DNA of 64,000 bases from JAWLGZ01 sp041690635 (GCA_041690635.1 JAWLGZ010000006.1:1-64000); one strand, 5' to 3'. Positions 44,631-55,144 are shown, counted from the first letter of the stretch. Numbers and translations are program-made. Notes: a model not told the origin generated them from the letters alone.

Positions 44631-44925
44631 CAGTCATCAGGATAGCCGTCACGGGGGCGCTTTTGTTGCGCACAGGATGTATCAGCAAAAGATGCTTCCG
44701 TGCGTGGATATATAACATCCATATGTGCAGAGTGCCGGCCCGGAGCAGCCGCTCGCGTGCACAGTGTCTTGGGGGTATTAAGAACGGATTAATTCAATGT
44801 GGTTAATCGATTCTTATGTTTTATTTCACGGCGATTGCCACCGATGGATATCGCTGGTCCGCTCATCTAGCCTCAAATCAAAGCAACGGTTTGTATCCCG
44901 GAGTCATCGACAGGGAGGACGCCAC
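44631..44925. other. Gene-free AT-rich region upstream of ompA-like gene
   Basis: A 295-base stretch between divergent genes. It is visibly richer in A+T than its surroundings (for example TTAATTCAATGTGGTTAAT near 44790) and probably carries promoters for csaB and the OmpA-like gene. A TTAAT...GGTTAAT pattern suggests regulator binding, but no consensus was met. I see no open reading frame worth reporting. Confidence 0.4.
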
Positions 44926-45639
44926 ATGGATGCAAAGGGATTGGGGAAAGGCCCTCTAATCGCAGCGGCGGCGGTGTTGGCCCTGCTCGGTTTCGGGCCG
45001 CAGGTGAAGGCCCAGATCGGGCCGGAGGGTTACGTTTTTGATCGAGGCGGAAACCCGGTAACGGATCGGGGTGGCGAGTGCGTGAACACCCGGGGATGGC
45101 AGCCGTCGGATGCGATCGTCCAGTGCGATCCGGATCTGGTGACGCCGCTTGCGGATGTGGCCCGGCTGGAAGAGGAGATGGTGGATGCCGAGACTCGCAG
45201 GGTGACCATCCAGGCGGAAACGCTGTTCGACTTCGACGAGTACGAGCTCTCGGATCGCGGACAGCAGGTGCTCGACCAGCTGGTGGAGACCATTCAGCGC
45301 GTCGACGAACCGCGCGTTCATATCGCGGGCTATACCGATTTCATCGGCCCCGAGGAGTATAACGAGTGGTTGTCGCAGCAGCGCGCCGATGCAGTGAAGG
45401 AGCATCTGGTTTCCCAGGGTGTGCCGGAGCAGGTGATTGTCACGGAGGCCCGTGGGGAGAGCGATCCGGTGGTCTCCTGCGAAGGCCTCTCAGGTGATGA
45501 ACTGGTCGCCTGCCTGCGTCCGAATCGCCGAACCGAAATCGAGTTCGCCGGATTCGAAGAGGTGGAGGTGCCGGTCGATCAGCAGCGGGACATGACCGGA
45601 CCGGGCCTCGACGGCGAGCTGAACGGATCGGGTCTGTGA
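44926..45639 (+). CDS. OmpA-family peptidoglycan-associated protein
   Basis: A 237-residue exported protein. A signal peptide-like helix (GLGKGPLIAAAAVLALLGFGPQVKA) is followed by a Cys-containing segment and a C-terminal OmpA domain: VHIAGYTDFIGPEEYNEWLSQQRADAVKEHL and RPNRRTEIEF, whose Asp and Arg bind diaminopimelate in peptidoglycan. No outer-membrane barrel and no lipobox are seen, so it may be periplasmic. AGGGAGGA precedes ATG. Two cysteines (SCEGLSGDELVACLRP) lie between strands, as in many OmpA domains. Confidence 0.88.
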   Translation: MDAKGLGKGPLIAAAAVLALLGFGPQVKAQIGPEGYVFDRGGNPVTDRGGECVNTRGWQPSDAIVQCDPDLVTPLADVARLEEEMVDAETRRVTIQAETLFDFDEYELSDRGQQVLDQLVETIQRVDEPRVHIAGYTDFIGPEEYNEWLSQQRADAVKEHLVSQGVPEQVIVTEARGESDPVVSCEGLSGDELVACLRPNRRTEIEFAGFEEVEVPVDQQRDMTGPGLDGELNGSGL

Positions 45640-45691
45640 ACGGGGAAGTCGGTGCGATGAACGGTCGTTAAGTGCGTCAAAGCGATGGTTG

Positions 45692-45724
45692 GCGAAGGGG
45701 CCTGCGGGCCCCTTCGCTTTTTGC
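45692..45724 (+). terminator. Intrinsic terminator of the OmpA-like gene
   Basis: GCGAAGGGGCC / GGCCCCTTCGC stem followed by TTTTTG. Confidence 0.9.
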
Positions 45725-45732
45725 CGTTTTCA

Positions 45733-47619
<1,887 letters not shown>

Positions 47620-47686
47620 GGGCGCGCAGTTTACGGCGTGAAGGGTGGGGCGTGAAGTGCGGGGCGTGATTCGTGCCGTGCTGCGC

Positions 47687-48232
47687 TTAGAAATGTGCCT
47701 GGTGCTGCAGGTCCGGCACGGGCGGTGAACGGACGAGGTGGTGAGTGAACCAGCGGCAGGCGGTTGCGGCGGCGTATTCGAGTCCGCGGCGGTCGGAGAA
47801 CCGGTCGAGGGGTGACCTGATTCTCTCCGCCAGGCAGGCGCTCCCAATCAGGCGCCCCAGTTCCCGGGCCCACTCGACCTCGCCCGGAACGGATTCACTG
47901 GCCAGCAGGAGTGTGGGGCAGGCCACGGGGCGCGCGGTGCCATTTTTCGAGCCCCCGCGCAGAATCAGCGCGCGGATCGCCGAATGGCACTCCGCTGCGT
48001 CCAGCGCCTCATCGGCGGCGGCACCGGTGGCGCAGATGCCGATGAGGGTGTTCGTATCGGCCAGGCTGTCGACGGTGCCCCGGAGATCGTGCCCGTCGGG
48101 TGCGAGAAACCGGATCTCGAGCCCGGCCGCCAGCAGTCGCCGCCCCAGTTCCCGTTCGTACGGGGCATCGGCGGCCGGCAACGGACCGCGCGTCAGCAAC
48201 ACCAGTGGACGCCAGCGGGCCGCTCTCTTCAT
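47687..48232 (-). CDS. Alpha/beta-hydrolase-like protein lacking the usual serine
   Basis: A 181-residue protein coupled by four bases to the DUF72 gene. The middle, IGICATGAAADEALDAAE..IRALILRGG, then PTLLLASESVPGEVEW, follows the shape of dienelactone-type hydrolases (G-x-S-x-G, RALILRGG, then the second strand PTLLI). In this family the G-A-S-T-G serine aligns with alanine here (ICATGA), so it is probably not a hydrolase of the usual type. It could be a pseudoenzyme. The ATG has AGGGAG. Confidence 0.6.
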   Translation of the reverse strand: MKRAARWRPLVLLTRGPLPAADAPYERELGRRLLAAGLEIRFLAPDGHDLRGTVDSLADTNTLIGICATGAAADEALDAAECHSAIRALILRGGSKNGTARPVACPTLLLASESVPGEVEWARELGRLIGSACLAERIRSPLDRFSDRRGLEYAAATACRWFTHHLVRSPPVPDLQHQAHF

Positions 48233-48987
48233 GGTCCTGTCTCCCTGGATGTGCCTTCTCCCGTGATCGCATCCGTGTGGCACAGCCGGCGCAACTCGGT
48301 GGCGTTGTGCACCGCGTGGCCGTTGAGGTCGTTATTGAAGTAGGCATAGACGTCCAGCCCCCGATCGCGCCACCCGCGGATCCACTCCGCCTCGCGCGCC
48401 AGCTGGTCGGCGCTGTAGCTGCCATCCTGCTCGCCCCAGTGATAGCGCAGGTAGATCCAGTCGGTGGTCTCGACCCGCGGGTGGTCGGCGATCTTGTCAT
48501 GGATGCACAGGGCGGCTCGATGGCGGCGGAGCAGGGCGTAGGTCTCCTCTCGCAGCCAGTCACCGTGGCGGAACTCGACTGCCCAGCGGTAGCGGCGCGG
48601 CGCCGCCTTGAGAAACCGCTCCAGCCGTTCGGGTTCGGGCCGCATGTTGGGCGGGAGCTGAACCAGTATCGGCCCCAGGAAGTGACCCAGCCGCGATGCA
48701 CGGGTGGTGAACCGCGCGATCGGCTCTTCCGGGTCCTTGAGCCGCTTGATATGGGTACCGAAGCGGCTGAACTTGAGGGCGTAGCAGAAATTGGGCGGCG
48801 CCTGGTCGCGCCAGGCCTCGAAGGTGTGGGTCTCAGGCAGGCGGTAGAAGGTGTTGTTTACCTCCACCGTATCGAAGTGGGCAGCATATATCTCAAACCA
48901 CCTTCGCTTCGGTATTTCCGTCGGGTAAAGGATCCCCCGCCAGTGATCGTACTGGTAACCGGAAGTGCCGATGCGCAGCTGACTCAT
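48229..48987 (-). CDS. DUF72 domain protein (YecE family)
   Basis: A 252-residue TIM-barrel-like protein. It starts LRIGTSGYQYDHWRGILYP and has EVNNTFYRLPETHTFEAWRDQAP, KFSRFGTHIKRL, VEFRHGDWLREETYALLRRH and AYFNNDLNGHAVHNATELRRL, all DUF72 markers. The biochemical role is unproven. A hexamer-repeat spacer and msrB, in the opposite direction, lie just upstream. The last four bases overlap the hydrolase-like gene. Confidence 0.93.
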   Translation of the reverse strand: MSQLRIGTSGYQYDHWRGILYPTEIPKRRWFEIYAAHFDTVEVNNTFYRLPETHTFEAWRDQAPPNFCYALKFSRFGTHIKRLKDPEEPIARFTTRASRLGHFLGPILVQLPPNMRPEPERLERFLKAAPRRYRWAVEFRHGDWLREETYALLRRHRAALCIHDKIADHPRVETTDWIYLRYHWGEQDGSYSADQLAREAEWIRGWRDRGLDVYAYFNNDLNGHAVHNATELRRLCHTDAITGEGTSRETGP

Positions 48988-49001
48988 TAGACTGAAGAGT
49001 A

Positions 49002-49026
49002 GGCGTCGGCGTCGGCGTCGGCGCCG
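49002..49026. repeat. Hexanucleotide run (GGCGTC)n in the divergent spacer
   Basis: Four near-perfect six-base units (GGCGTC, the last ending GGCGCC) fill almost half of the 58-base gap between the divergent DUF72 and msrB genes. They leave very little room for two promoters. Confidence 0.85.
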
Positions 49027-49045
49027 GCGAACGGAGGAACTGCGG

Positions 49046-49441
49046 GTGGAAAAGGTTCACAAGTCGGAGGATGAGTGGCGGCGGGAGCTGACCCCGGAAC
49101 AGTACCGGGTGGCGCGCCAGGGAGGGACCGAGGCACCCTTCACCGGCAAGTATTATCACAACGAACGGAAGGGCATCTACCGGTGTGCCGCCTGTGGTCT
49201 GCCCCTGTTCACATCGGACACCAAATACGACTCCGGCAGCGGGTGGCCGAGCTTCTATGCGCCGGTCTCGGAGGAGGCGATTGAGGAGCGTCAGGACAGC
49301 AGCCACGGCATGGTGCGGATCGAAGTGCGCTGCGCCCGCTGCGAATCCCACCTCGGCCACGTGTTTCGTGACGGCCCGGAACCCACCGGCCTGCGTTACT
49401 GCATCAACTCCGAATCGCTCGATTTCGAGCCGTCGCCTTGA
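49046..49441 (+). CDS. msrB: Peptide-methionine (R)-S-oxide reductase
   Basis: Repairs methionine-R-sulfoxide in proteins. The 131-residue product has the zinc CAAC and CARC pairs, GSGWPSFYAP, and GLRYCINSESLDF, which holds the catalytic cysteine. The start is a GTG at 49046; GGAGGA lies just before it and the usual open KVHKSEDEWRRELTPEQYRV follows. The GTG may reduce yield. Confidence 0.96.
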   Translation: MEKVHKSEDEWRRELTPEQYRVARQGGTEAPFTGKYYHNERKGIYRCAACGLPLFTSDTKYDSGSGWPSFYAPVSEEAIEERQDSSHGMVRIEVRCARCESHLGHVFRDGPEPTGLRYCINSESLDFEPSP

Positions 49442-49511
49442 TTCTTGCCAAGACGCAGCGCGCGAAAAGGCGACAGGATTATCTTTTCCTCTGCGCCTTT
49501 GGCGAGAGAAC
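49442..49511. repeat. Imperfect palindromic element downstream of msrB
   Basis: The arms TTCTTGCCAAGACGCAG and its inexact inverse around GCGCCTTTGGCGAGAGAA face each other. It is a short member of the intergenic palindromes noted at 6009 and 53782. Confidence 0.4.
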
Positions 49512-49537
49512 GATCAGCGGGTGGGGATTGCCCACGC

Positions 49538-50026
49538 TCAACGGCTGAAGATCAGCCCAAACCCGAAATGGACCCTCGGTTCGGTCGCGGCGGTTTCGCG
49601 TGGCCAGAGATAGAGGTCGTCCGCCTGTACCAGCGGATAGGTGTACTCCGCCTCACCGATTTGCCCCTGACGGAGCTCCGCCAGGCTGCCGAGCACAGTG
49701 ATCTGTCGGCCCGGCGCGTAATCGGCCGTCTCCAGGTAGCCGGGTCGGATGACGAGGAAGCGGCCCAGCGGTTCCCGTTGGGTTTGGGGCTCCTGATTCG
49801 ACAGCGGGAAGGCGAGTACCTCAAGGCGGGTGCCTTCGCGCAGATTGGTTGAATCGACGATAACCCCGCCCCAGAGCACCCGCTGTGCCTGCACCTCCTC
49901 GAAGCGCAGGGCCGCGCCGCGCGGGGTCAGTTCGGTGGCGACGTCTGCGGTTTCAAAGCGCGGTCCGGTGGCGCAGGCGGTCAGCAGAAGCAGCGTCATG
50001 CACAGGAGCGTTGGGCGCAGATTCAT
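49538..50026 (-). CDS. Slp family lipoprotein, copy 1
   Basis: A 162-residue outer-membrane lipoprotein: signal MNLRPTLLCMTLLLLTAC with a lipobox LLTAC and a Slp-like core (VLWGGVIVDSTNLREGTRLEVLAFPL ... GRFLVIRPGYLETADYAPGRQITVLGSL). Slp proteins are starvation- or acid-induced in E. coli. Its ATG overlaps the stop of the upstream gene, which encodes a paralogue. Confidence 0.9.
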   Translation of the reverse strand: MNLRPTLLCMTLLLLTACATGPRFETADVATELTPRGAALRFEEVQAQRVLWGGVIVDSTNLREGTRLEVLAFPLSNQEPQTQREPLGRFLVIRPGYLETADYAPGRQITVLGSLAELRQGQIGEAEYTYPLVQADDLYLWPRETAATEPRVHFGFGLIFSR

Positions 50027-50538
50027 GGGTAGTACCAGGGGTGGGCATAATAGGGCCACGGGCGCCAGGGCGAGTAGAACGGGTCATAGTCGTAATAGCC
50101 GCGCCGCATGGGCAGCGGCTGCCAAAGGCGGCTGGCTGTGACCTCCACCACCGGGAAGTCATACGGGAAGTCGCCAATTTGGCCGGCGGTGGTTCCCGCC
50201 AGCGGCCCGGTCACGGTCAGCAACCGTCCCGGTGCATAGATCTCCGGCTCAAGAAAGCGGTCGAAGCGGGCGATGAAACGCCCCTGACTCACGTCGCTTT
50301 CGACCGGGCGACCGGTTCCGTCGAGTTCACGGGCGACCATCTCCACCAGGGTCGAATCGGCGCGGTTCTCCACATAGACGATGGTGCCGCCCCAGCGGAC
50401 CCGCTGACCTTCGAAACGGGCGGGCTCCAGGCGGACCTCCTGGACCCGGAGGTCGGCCACCGCGCCGTCTAGTTCCGGCGGCAGCGTCGCGCAGCCGGTA
50501 ACCAGTAATACCAGAACGACAATAGCAAAGTGGATCAT
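50023..50538 (-). CDS. Slp family lipoprotein, copy 2
   Basis: A 171-residue lipoprotein: signal MIHFAIVVLVLLVTGC ends in a lipobox. The core VRWGGTIVYVENRADSTLVEMVARELD and GRFIARFDRFLEPEIYAPGRLLTVTGPL parallels copy 1. The C-terminus is very rich in Tyr/Trp/Pro (YYDYDPFYSPWRPWPYYAHPWYYP region), unlike copy 1. AGGGG is seven bases before ATG. Confidence 0.9.
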   Translation of the reverse strand: MIHFAIVVLVLLVTGCATLPPELDGAVADLRVQEVRLEPARFEGQRVRWGGTIVYVENRADSTLVEMVARELDGTGRPVESDVSQGRFIARFDRFLEPEIYAPGRLLTVTGPLAGTTAGQIGDFPYDFPVVEVTASRLWQPLPMRRGYYDYDPFYSPWRPWPYYAHPWYYP

Positions 50539-50630
50539 CCGTTCCCCTCCCTGCCGTTCACGTTAGCTTAGCCGCGCATTGCGGTATGATGGGCCCGTGT
50601 ACTGCGTCGCAGTACGCTCAACCGGACTCC

Positions 50631-50846
50631 ATGCCTATGGACGAAGAGACGAAGCAGGCAATTCGCATGCAGCTCATCGAGTTGCGGATTCAGCATCGCG
50701 ACCTCGACGACGCGATTGCTGCCCTCGCGGCCACCGGTCCGGCGGTGGATCAGCTTCAGCTGCGGCGAATGAAGAAGCTCAAGCTGCAGTTGAAAGACAC
50801 CATCGCCCGCCTTGAAAGCCGCCTCATTCCTGATCTGGAAGCCTAG
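50631..50846 (+). CDS. YdcH-family DUF465 protein
   Basis: A small 71-residue all-helical protein (IRMQLIELRIQHRDLDDAIAALAAT...LRRMKKLKLQLKDTIARLESRLIPDL). The LK.KLxLKDxIxxxExxL ending is the DUF465 signature. No function is established for the family. Start could be ATG 50631 or 50637. Confidence 0.88.
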   Translation: MPMDEETKQAIRMQLIELRIQHRDLDDAIAALAATGPAVDQLQLRRMKKLKLQLKDTIARLESRLIPDLEA

Positions 50847-50899
50847 TCCGCGTGATGTAGCGATCCCCTCCGGCTGCCGCTCCGCACCGGTTCATCTGT

Positions 50900-53026
50900 T
50901 CACACCTTTTCCCCCGTGATTTGCCAGCAGCGGTGTGCCTCCGGCCGGCGGGCGAAGTCCGGCGGCAGGGTTGCGCGGGTGATCTCCTCGACGTTGTACC
51001 CCTGCAGGGCCGCGCTCTCAAGGCGGAACCGGCGCCGGTTGGTGGAGAAGATGAGCGTACCGTCCGGCGTCAACAGGCGGAGGGTGCGGCGCAACAGGTC
51101 GGGGTGGTCCCGCTGGATATCGAAGCTCTCCTCCATGCGCTTCGAGTTGGAGAAGGAGGGCGGGTCGAGAAAGATCAGCTCGAACCGCTCGCCGCCACTC
51201 CACGCCTGATCCAGCCACTCCAGGATATCTGCCCGGATCAGCCGGTGCCGATCGCCGGTAAAGCCGTTCAGCGCCAGATTGCGCCGCGCCCACTCCAGGT
51301 AGGTGTTGGAGAGGTCGACGCTGGTGGTGGCGGAGGCGCCGCCGGCCGCCGCATGCACAGTGGCGCTGCCGGTGTAGGCGAACAGGTTGAGGAAGCGCTT
51401 TCCCTTCGCGGACTCGCGCAGCAGAGTGCGGGTGATTCGGTGGTCGAGGAACAGGCCGGTGTCCAGGTAGTCGGTCAGGTTCACCAGCAGGCGCACACCC
51501 TCTTCGGTGACCTCCATGAACCGGCCACCCGTCCCCTGACGTTCGTACTGGGCGCGGCCCCGCTGTCGCCGGCGCACCTTGAGGATCACCCGCTCGCGCG
51601 GCAGTTCCAGCACCTTGGCGATGGCGGTCAGTGCAGCCTCCAGCCGGGCGGCAGCCCGATCCGGTGCCACGGTGGCCGGCGCCTCGTACTCCTGGACATG
51701 GACCCAGAGCCGATCGCTCATGTATAGGTCCACCGCAAGGGCGTAATCGGGCAGGTCCGCATCGTACAGCCGCCAGCAGTCGACCCCCTCGCGCCGCGCC
51801 CAGCGGCCCAGGTGGCGCAGGTTCTTGCGCAGGCGGTTGGCGAAATCATCGGCCTTCGGCAGCGGTGCTTCGGTAATCGGTTCGGAGAGGGTCAGGCGGC
51901 ACTCGATGGGACCGTTGAACAGGGTAAGATTCTCCCGCTCCGGCAGCCCGGTGCGGCGCAGCAGCGGCGGGTTGCCGGTGAAGATGGCGCTGCGCCAGCC
52001 GCCGAAACGGCCGCGCAGCACCGTGCCCAGTTCGCGGTACAGGGTCTCCAGACCCTCGATCGCCTCCAGCCGTTCGCCATAGGGCGGGTTGGTCGCCACC
52101 AGCCCCGCGGGGAGGTCGGCGGGGTCGGCATTCGCCAGCTCTCCGGTCTCCACGCGGATGCGATCGCCGAGACCGGCCTGCCGGGTGCTGCCGAGTGCGG
52201 CCCGTACCGCACCGGGGTCCCGATCGAAGCCGACGATCGCAGGCAGACGGGTCAGCCCCGCGTCGCGCCTGTCGTGTGCCTCGGCCAGCAGGGATGCCCA
52301 CAGCGCGGACTGGTGATTCGGCCAGCCGAGAAAGCCGAACCACTCGCGCAGGAGTCCCGGGGCGATATCCGCCGCCATCAGCGCCCCCTCGATCAGCAGG
52401 GTACCGGAGCCGCAGAGCGGGTCGAGCAGTGTGCCTCCATCGGCGGCGATGGAGGGCCAGTCGGCCAGCAGCAGAATGCCGGCAGCGAGGTTCTCCTTCA
52501 GCGGCGCGGGTGCGCCCGGCGCACGGTAACCGCGTCGGTGCAGACTTTCACCGGCAAGGTCGAGACTGACGCGAGCCCGATCGCGATGAATATAGACGTT
52601 GATGCGCAGGTCGGGCCGCTGGCGGTCCACCGAGGGTCGGCTGCCGAACCGCTCACGCAGCCGATCGACGACCGCATCCTTGGTCTTCTGAGCCACAAAC
52701 TGGCTGTGGGTGAGTTGGGACTGCGCGACGTTGGCATCCACGGCAAGGGTGCCGGTGGGGGCGAGGTGGTCCTCCCACGCCAGTTCGTGGATTCCCGCAT
52801 AGAGCGTTTCGGCATCGGTAGCCGGAAAGCGGGCGAGCGGCAGCAGCACCCGGCTCGCCACCCGTGACCAGAGGCAGGTCCGGTAGGCGACCTCGAGGGT
52901 GCCGCGGAAGGCGACGCCGGAGCGGCCGGGACGCACACCTTCCGCGCCGAATCCACGCAACTCGGCGGCGAGAATACGCTCCAGGCCGTACGGAACGGCG
53001 GCGAACAGCTCGATTTCAGTGGTCAT
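50900..53026 (-). CDS. rlmKL: Bifunctional 23S rRNA (guanine-N2/N7) methyltransferase
   Basis: Modifies G2445 and G2069 of 23S rRNA. The 708-residue fusion shows a THUMP domain (50-160), an RlmL methyltransferase with DPLCGSGTLLIEGA and ATNPPYGERL, and a C-terminal RlmK domain with LFAYTGSATVHAA and LIFLDPPSFSNSKRM. It matches the E. coli ycbY product in length and order. It ends 54 bases before the DUF465 stop in convergent orientation. Confidence 0.96.
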   Translation of the reverse strand: MTTEIELFAAVPYGLERILAAELRGFGAEGVRPGRSGVAFRGTLEVAYRTCLWSRVASRVLLPLARFPATDAETLYAGIHELAWEDHLAPTGTLAVDANVAQSQLTHSQFVAQKTKDAVVDRLRERFGSRPSVDRQRPDLRINVYIHRDRARVSLDLAGESLHRRGYRAPGAPAPLKENLAAGILLLADWPSIAADGGTLLDPLCGSGTLLIEGALMAADIAPGLLREWFGFLGWPNHQSALWASLLAEAHDRRDAGLTRLPAIVGFDRDPGAVRAALGSTRQAGLGDRIRVETGELANADPADLPAGLVATNPPYGERLEAIEGLETLYRELGTVLRGRFGGWRSAIFTGNPPLLRRTGLPERENLTLFNGPIECRLTLSEPITEAPLPKADDFANRLRKNLRHLGRWARREGVDCWRLYDADLPDYALAVDLYMSDRLWVHVQEYEAPATVAPDRAAARLEAALTAIAKVLELPRERVILKVRRRQRGRAQYERQGTGGRFMEVTEEGVRLLVNLTDYLDTGLFLDHRITRTLLRESAKGKRFLNLFAYTGSATVHAAAGGASATTSVDLSNTYLEWARRNLALNGFTGDRHRLIRADILEWLDQAWSGGERFELIFLDPPSFSNSKRMEESFDIQRDHPDLLRRTLRLLTPDGTLIFSTNRRRFRLESAALQGYNVEEITRATLPPDFARRPEAHRCWQITGEKV

Positions 53027-53164
53027 GGTGGAGAAACCGCAATGGCATACCCTTGAAGTCCGGCAAAAAGCCCCCAGATTTCTTCGACTGATTCCAAATG
53101 GTCATAAGTTGGCGCTATAATGCGCTGCTTTAGTATTAATATTCCACAACCGAGGAGGTCCACC

Positions 53165-53770
53165 GTGGGTGTACTGGTCGGCCGCAAGGCCCCCGATTTC
53201 ACCGCTCCCGCCGTCATGGCGGACGGCAGCATCAACGAGAACTTCAGGCTTTCCGAGCAGACGAAAGGCAAGTACGCAGTGGTCTTCTTCTGGCCGCTGG
53301 ACTTCACCTTCGTCTGCCCCTCCGAGCTGATCGCCTTCGACCACCGCATGGCGGAGTTCGAGAAGCGCAATGTCGCCGTTATCGGCGTCTCCATCGACTC
53401 CCACTTCACCCACAACGCCTGGCGCAACACGCCGGTGGACAAGGGCGGCATCGGCCCGGTGAAGTACCCGATGGTGGCCGACATGTCCCACGCCATCTGC
53501 CGTGCCTATGACGTGGAGACCCCCGAGGGTACAGTGGCGTTCCGTGGTTCGTTCCTGATTGACCGTGACGGCGTGGTGCGCCATCAGGTGATCAACGACC
53601 TGCCACTGGGGCGCGACATCGACGAGATGCTGCGGGTGGTCGACGCCCTCCAGTTTGTCGAGGAGCACGGCGAGGTGTGTCCGGCCGGCTGGAAGAAGGG
53701 CGCCAAGGGCATGAAGGACACCCCCGAGGGCGTGGCCGAGTACCTGGCCGAGAACGCCGAACAGCTTTAA
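53165..53770 (+). CDS. Two-cysteine peroxiredoxin (AhpC/Prx1 type)
   Basis: Reduces hydroperoxides. The 201-residue protein has the peroxidatic Cys51 in DFTFVCPSE and the resolving cysteine in EVCPAGW near residue 171, with GGIGPVKYP between, the motif of sensitive 2-Cys enzymes. It starts at GTG 53165 with GAGGAGG directly before it. The upstream in-frame codons to 53120 have no support. Confidence 0.95.
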   Translation: MGVLVGRKAPDFTAPAVMADGSINENFRLSEQTKGKYAVVFFWPLDFTFVCPSELIAFDHRMAEFEKRNVAVIGVSIDSHFTHNAWRNTPVDKGGIGPVKYPMVADMSHAICRAYDVETPEGTVAFRGSFLIDRDGVVRHQVINDLPLGRDIDEMLRVVDALQFVEEHGEVCPAGWKKGAKGMKDTPEGVAEYLAENAEQL

Positions 53771-53781
53771 GAAACCATTTC

Positions 53782-53911
53782 ACCGCAGAGGTCGCAGAGG
53801 GAAAACAGGGGCGGGATCATTTCTGCGCTCTCTTTTCTCCGCGATCTCTCGGTAACTGCTCCATGCGTTACTCTACCTCCTGCATCCATGCAGTCGTGTG
53901 ACCTCTGCGGT
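53782..53911. repeat. Long palindromic intergenic element
   Basis: Perfect 12-base arms ACCGCAGAGGTC at 53782-53793 and GACCTCTGCGGT at 53900-53911 enclose a further imperfect palindrome (GCAGAGGGAAAA facing CTCTTTTCTCCGC). It fills the gap between the convergent peroxiredoxin and folD genes. Such GCAGAGG elements look like a repeated chromosomal family. Confidence 0.65.
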
Positions 53912-53925
53912 CGATCTGTTTGTTT

Positions 53926-54771
53926 CTAACCCTCCGCGGCGGTCAGGGTGTTCTGCAGCAGGGTGGCGCGAGTCATGGGGCCGACGCCGCCAGGGACCGG
54001 GGTGATCCAGCCGGCCTTCTCCTTTGCGCTCTCGAAGTGCACGTCACCGACCAGCCGGCCGTCTTCGAGGCGATTGATGCCGACGTCGACGACCATTGCG
54101 CCCGGGCGGATCCAGTCGCCCCGGATCATCTCCGGACGGCCCACCGCCACCACCAACAGTTCCGCGCGGCGGACGTGGGACTCCAGATCCTTCGTCCGGC
54201 TGTGGGTGACGGTGACGGTCGCGCCCGCCAGCAGCAGTTCCAGCGCCATCGGCCGGCCGACGATGTTGGAGGCCCCGATCACCACCGCCTCCTTGCCCGC
54301 CAGCGGTTCGCCGGTCTCCTCCAGCAGGGTCATCACCCCGCGCGGGGTGCAGGGGCGCAGGTGGGGCATGCGCAGGGCGAGTCGGCCCACATTGCAGGGG
54401 TGGAAGCCATCCACATCCTTGCGTGGATCGATATGGTCGATCACCCGCTGCGGATCGATGTGGTCGGGCAGCGGAAGCTGCACCAGGATGCCGTCCACCT
54501 CCGGGTCGGCATTCAGCCGGTCCACCAGCGCCAGCAGTTCCGCTTCCGGTGTTTCGGCAGGCAGGTCGTGGTCGAAGGAGGCGAAACCCACCTCGGCGCA
54601 GTCCTTGCGCTTGTGTGTCACATAGACCCGGGAGGCGGGGTTGTCGCCGACGATGATGACGGCCAGTCCGGGCCGGCGCAGCCCTGCTGCGAGCCGTTCG
54701 TCGACCCGGCGGCGAATCGCTTCGCGTACCCGTTGCGCTGCGGCATTGCCGTCGATAATGTGTGCGCTCAT
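53926..54771 (-). CDS. folD: Bifunctional methylenetetrahydrofolate dehydrogenase/cyclohydrolase
   Basis: A 281-residue enzyme that converts methylene-THF to formyl-THF. It has VGDNPASRVYVTHKRKDCAEVG, with the catalytic lysine, VDGILVQLPLPDHID and PCTPRGVMTLLEETGEPLAGKEAVVIGASNIVGRP in the NADP site. The ATG at 54771 is used. The frame upstream passes through three tRNA genes and is spurious. Confidence 0.96.
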   Translation of the reverse strand: MSAHIIDGNAAAQRVREAIRRRVDERLAAGLRRPGLAVIIVGDNPASRVYVTHKRKDCAEVGFASFDHDLPAETPEAELLALVDRLNADPEVDGILVQLPLPDHIDPQRVIDHIDPRKDVDGFHPCNVGRLALRMPHLRPCTPRGVMTLLEETGEPLAGKEAVVIGASNIVGRPMALELLLAGATVTVTHSRTKDLESHVRRAELLVVAVGRPEMIRGDWIRPGAMVVDVGINRLEDGRLVGDVHFESAKEKAGWITPVPGGVGPMTRATLLQNTLTAAEG

Positions 54772-54865
54772 CGTGCTCAAACGTGGTTGGTAAGGGAGAA
54801 AAAAGGGCGCTATCTTCTCACGCGTGTCGTGCGGCGCCAACCGCACCGCGACGATGAACACCCAA

Positions 54866-54894
54866 TTGACGAGCCGGAGGACGCGGCGTATCAT
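54866..54894 (+). promoter_or_regulatory. Sigma-70 promoter of the tRNA-Pro/Arg/His cluster
   Basis: TTGACG (54866-54871), 17 bases, TATCAT (54889-54894), each five of six consensus positions. A transcript would start about 54901, 40 bases before tRNA-Pro. Confidence 0.75.
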
Positions 54895-54941
54895 CGCCGA
54901 CTTTCCGCTCTGGGTCGCGGTCGGGATCTTCCCGGAAGACT

Positions 54942-55018
54942 CGGGGTATAGCGCAGTCTGGTAGCGCGCCTGCTTTGGGAGCAGGATGTCGGGGGTTCGA
55001 ATCCCTCTACCCCGACCA
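54942..55018 (+). tRNA. tRNA-Pro (anticodon TGG)
   Basis: Seventy-seven bases fold as a cloverleaf with acceptor CGGGGTA/TACCCCG, anticodon loop TTTGGGA (TGG) and a T loop GGTTCGAATCC. The CCA end is encoded. Confidence 0.95.
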
Positions 55019-55050
55019 ATTCGCTTCAGACGAGCAGTCGACTTGTCCCA

Positions 55051-55127
55051 GCGCCCGTAGCTCAGCTGGATAGAGCATCGGCCTTCTAAGCCGAGGGTCG
55101 CAGGTTCGAGTCCTGCCGGGCGCGCCA
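55051..55127 (+). tRNA. tRNA-Arg (anticodon TCT)
   Basis: Cloverleaf with acceptor GCGCCCG/CGGGCGC, anticodon stem TCGGC/GCCGA and loop CTTCTAA (TCT). The encoded CCA is present. Confidence 0.95.
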
Positions 55128-55144
55128 CTGCCCGATGGTTCAAT

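Noticed and set aside
47620..47847. Upstream extension of the ABC-F frame
   Set aside because: The 76 residues are low-complexity and match nothing; the first cassette begins at 47619.
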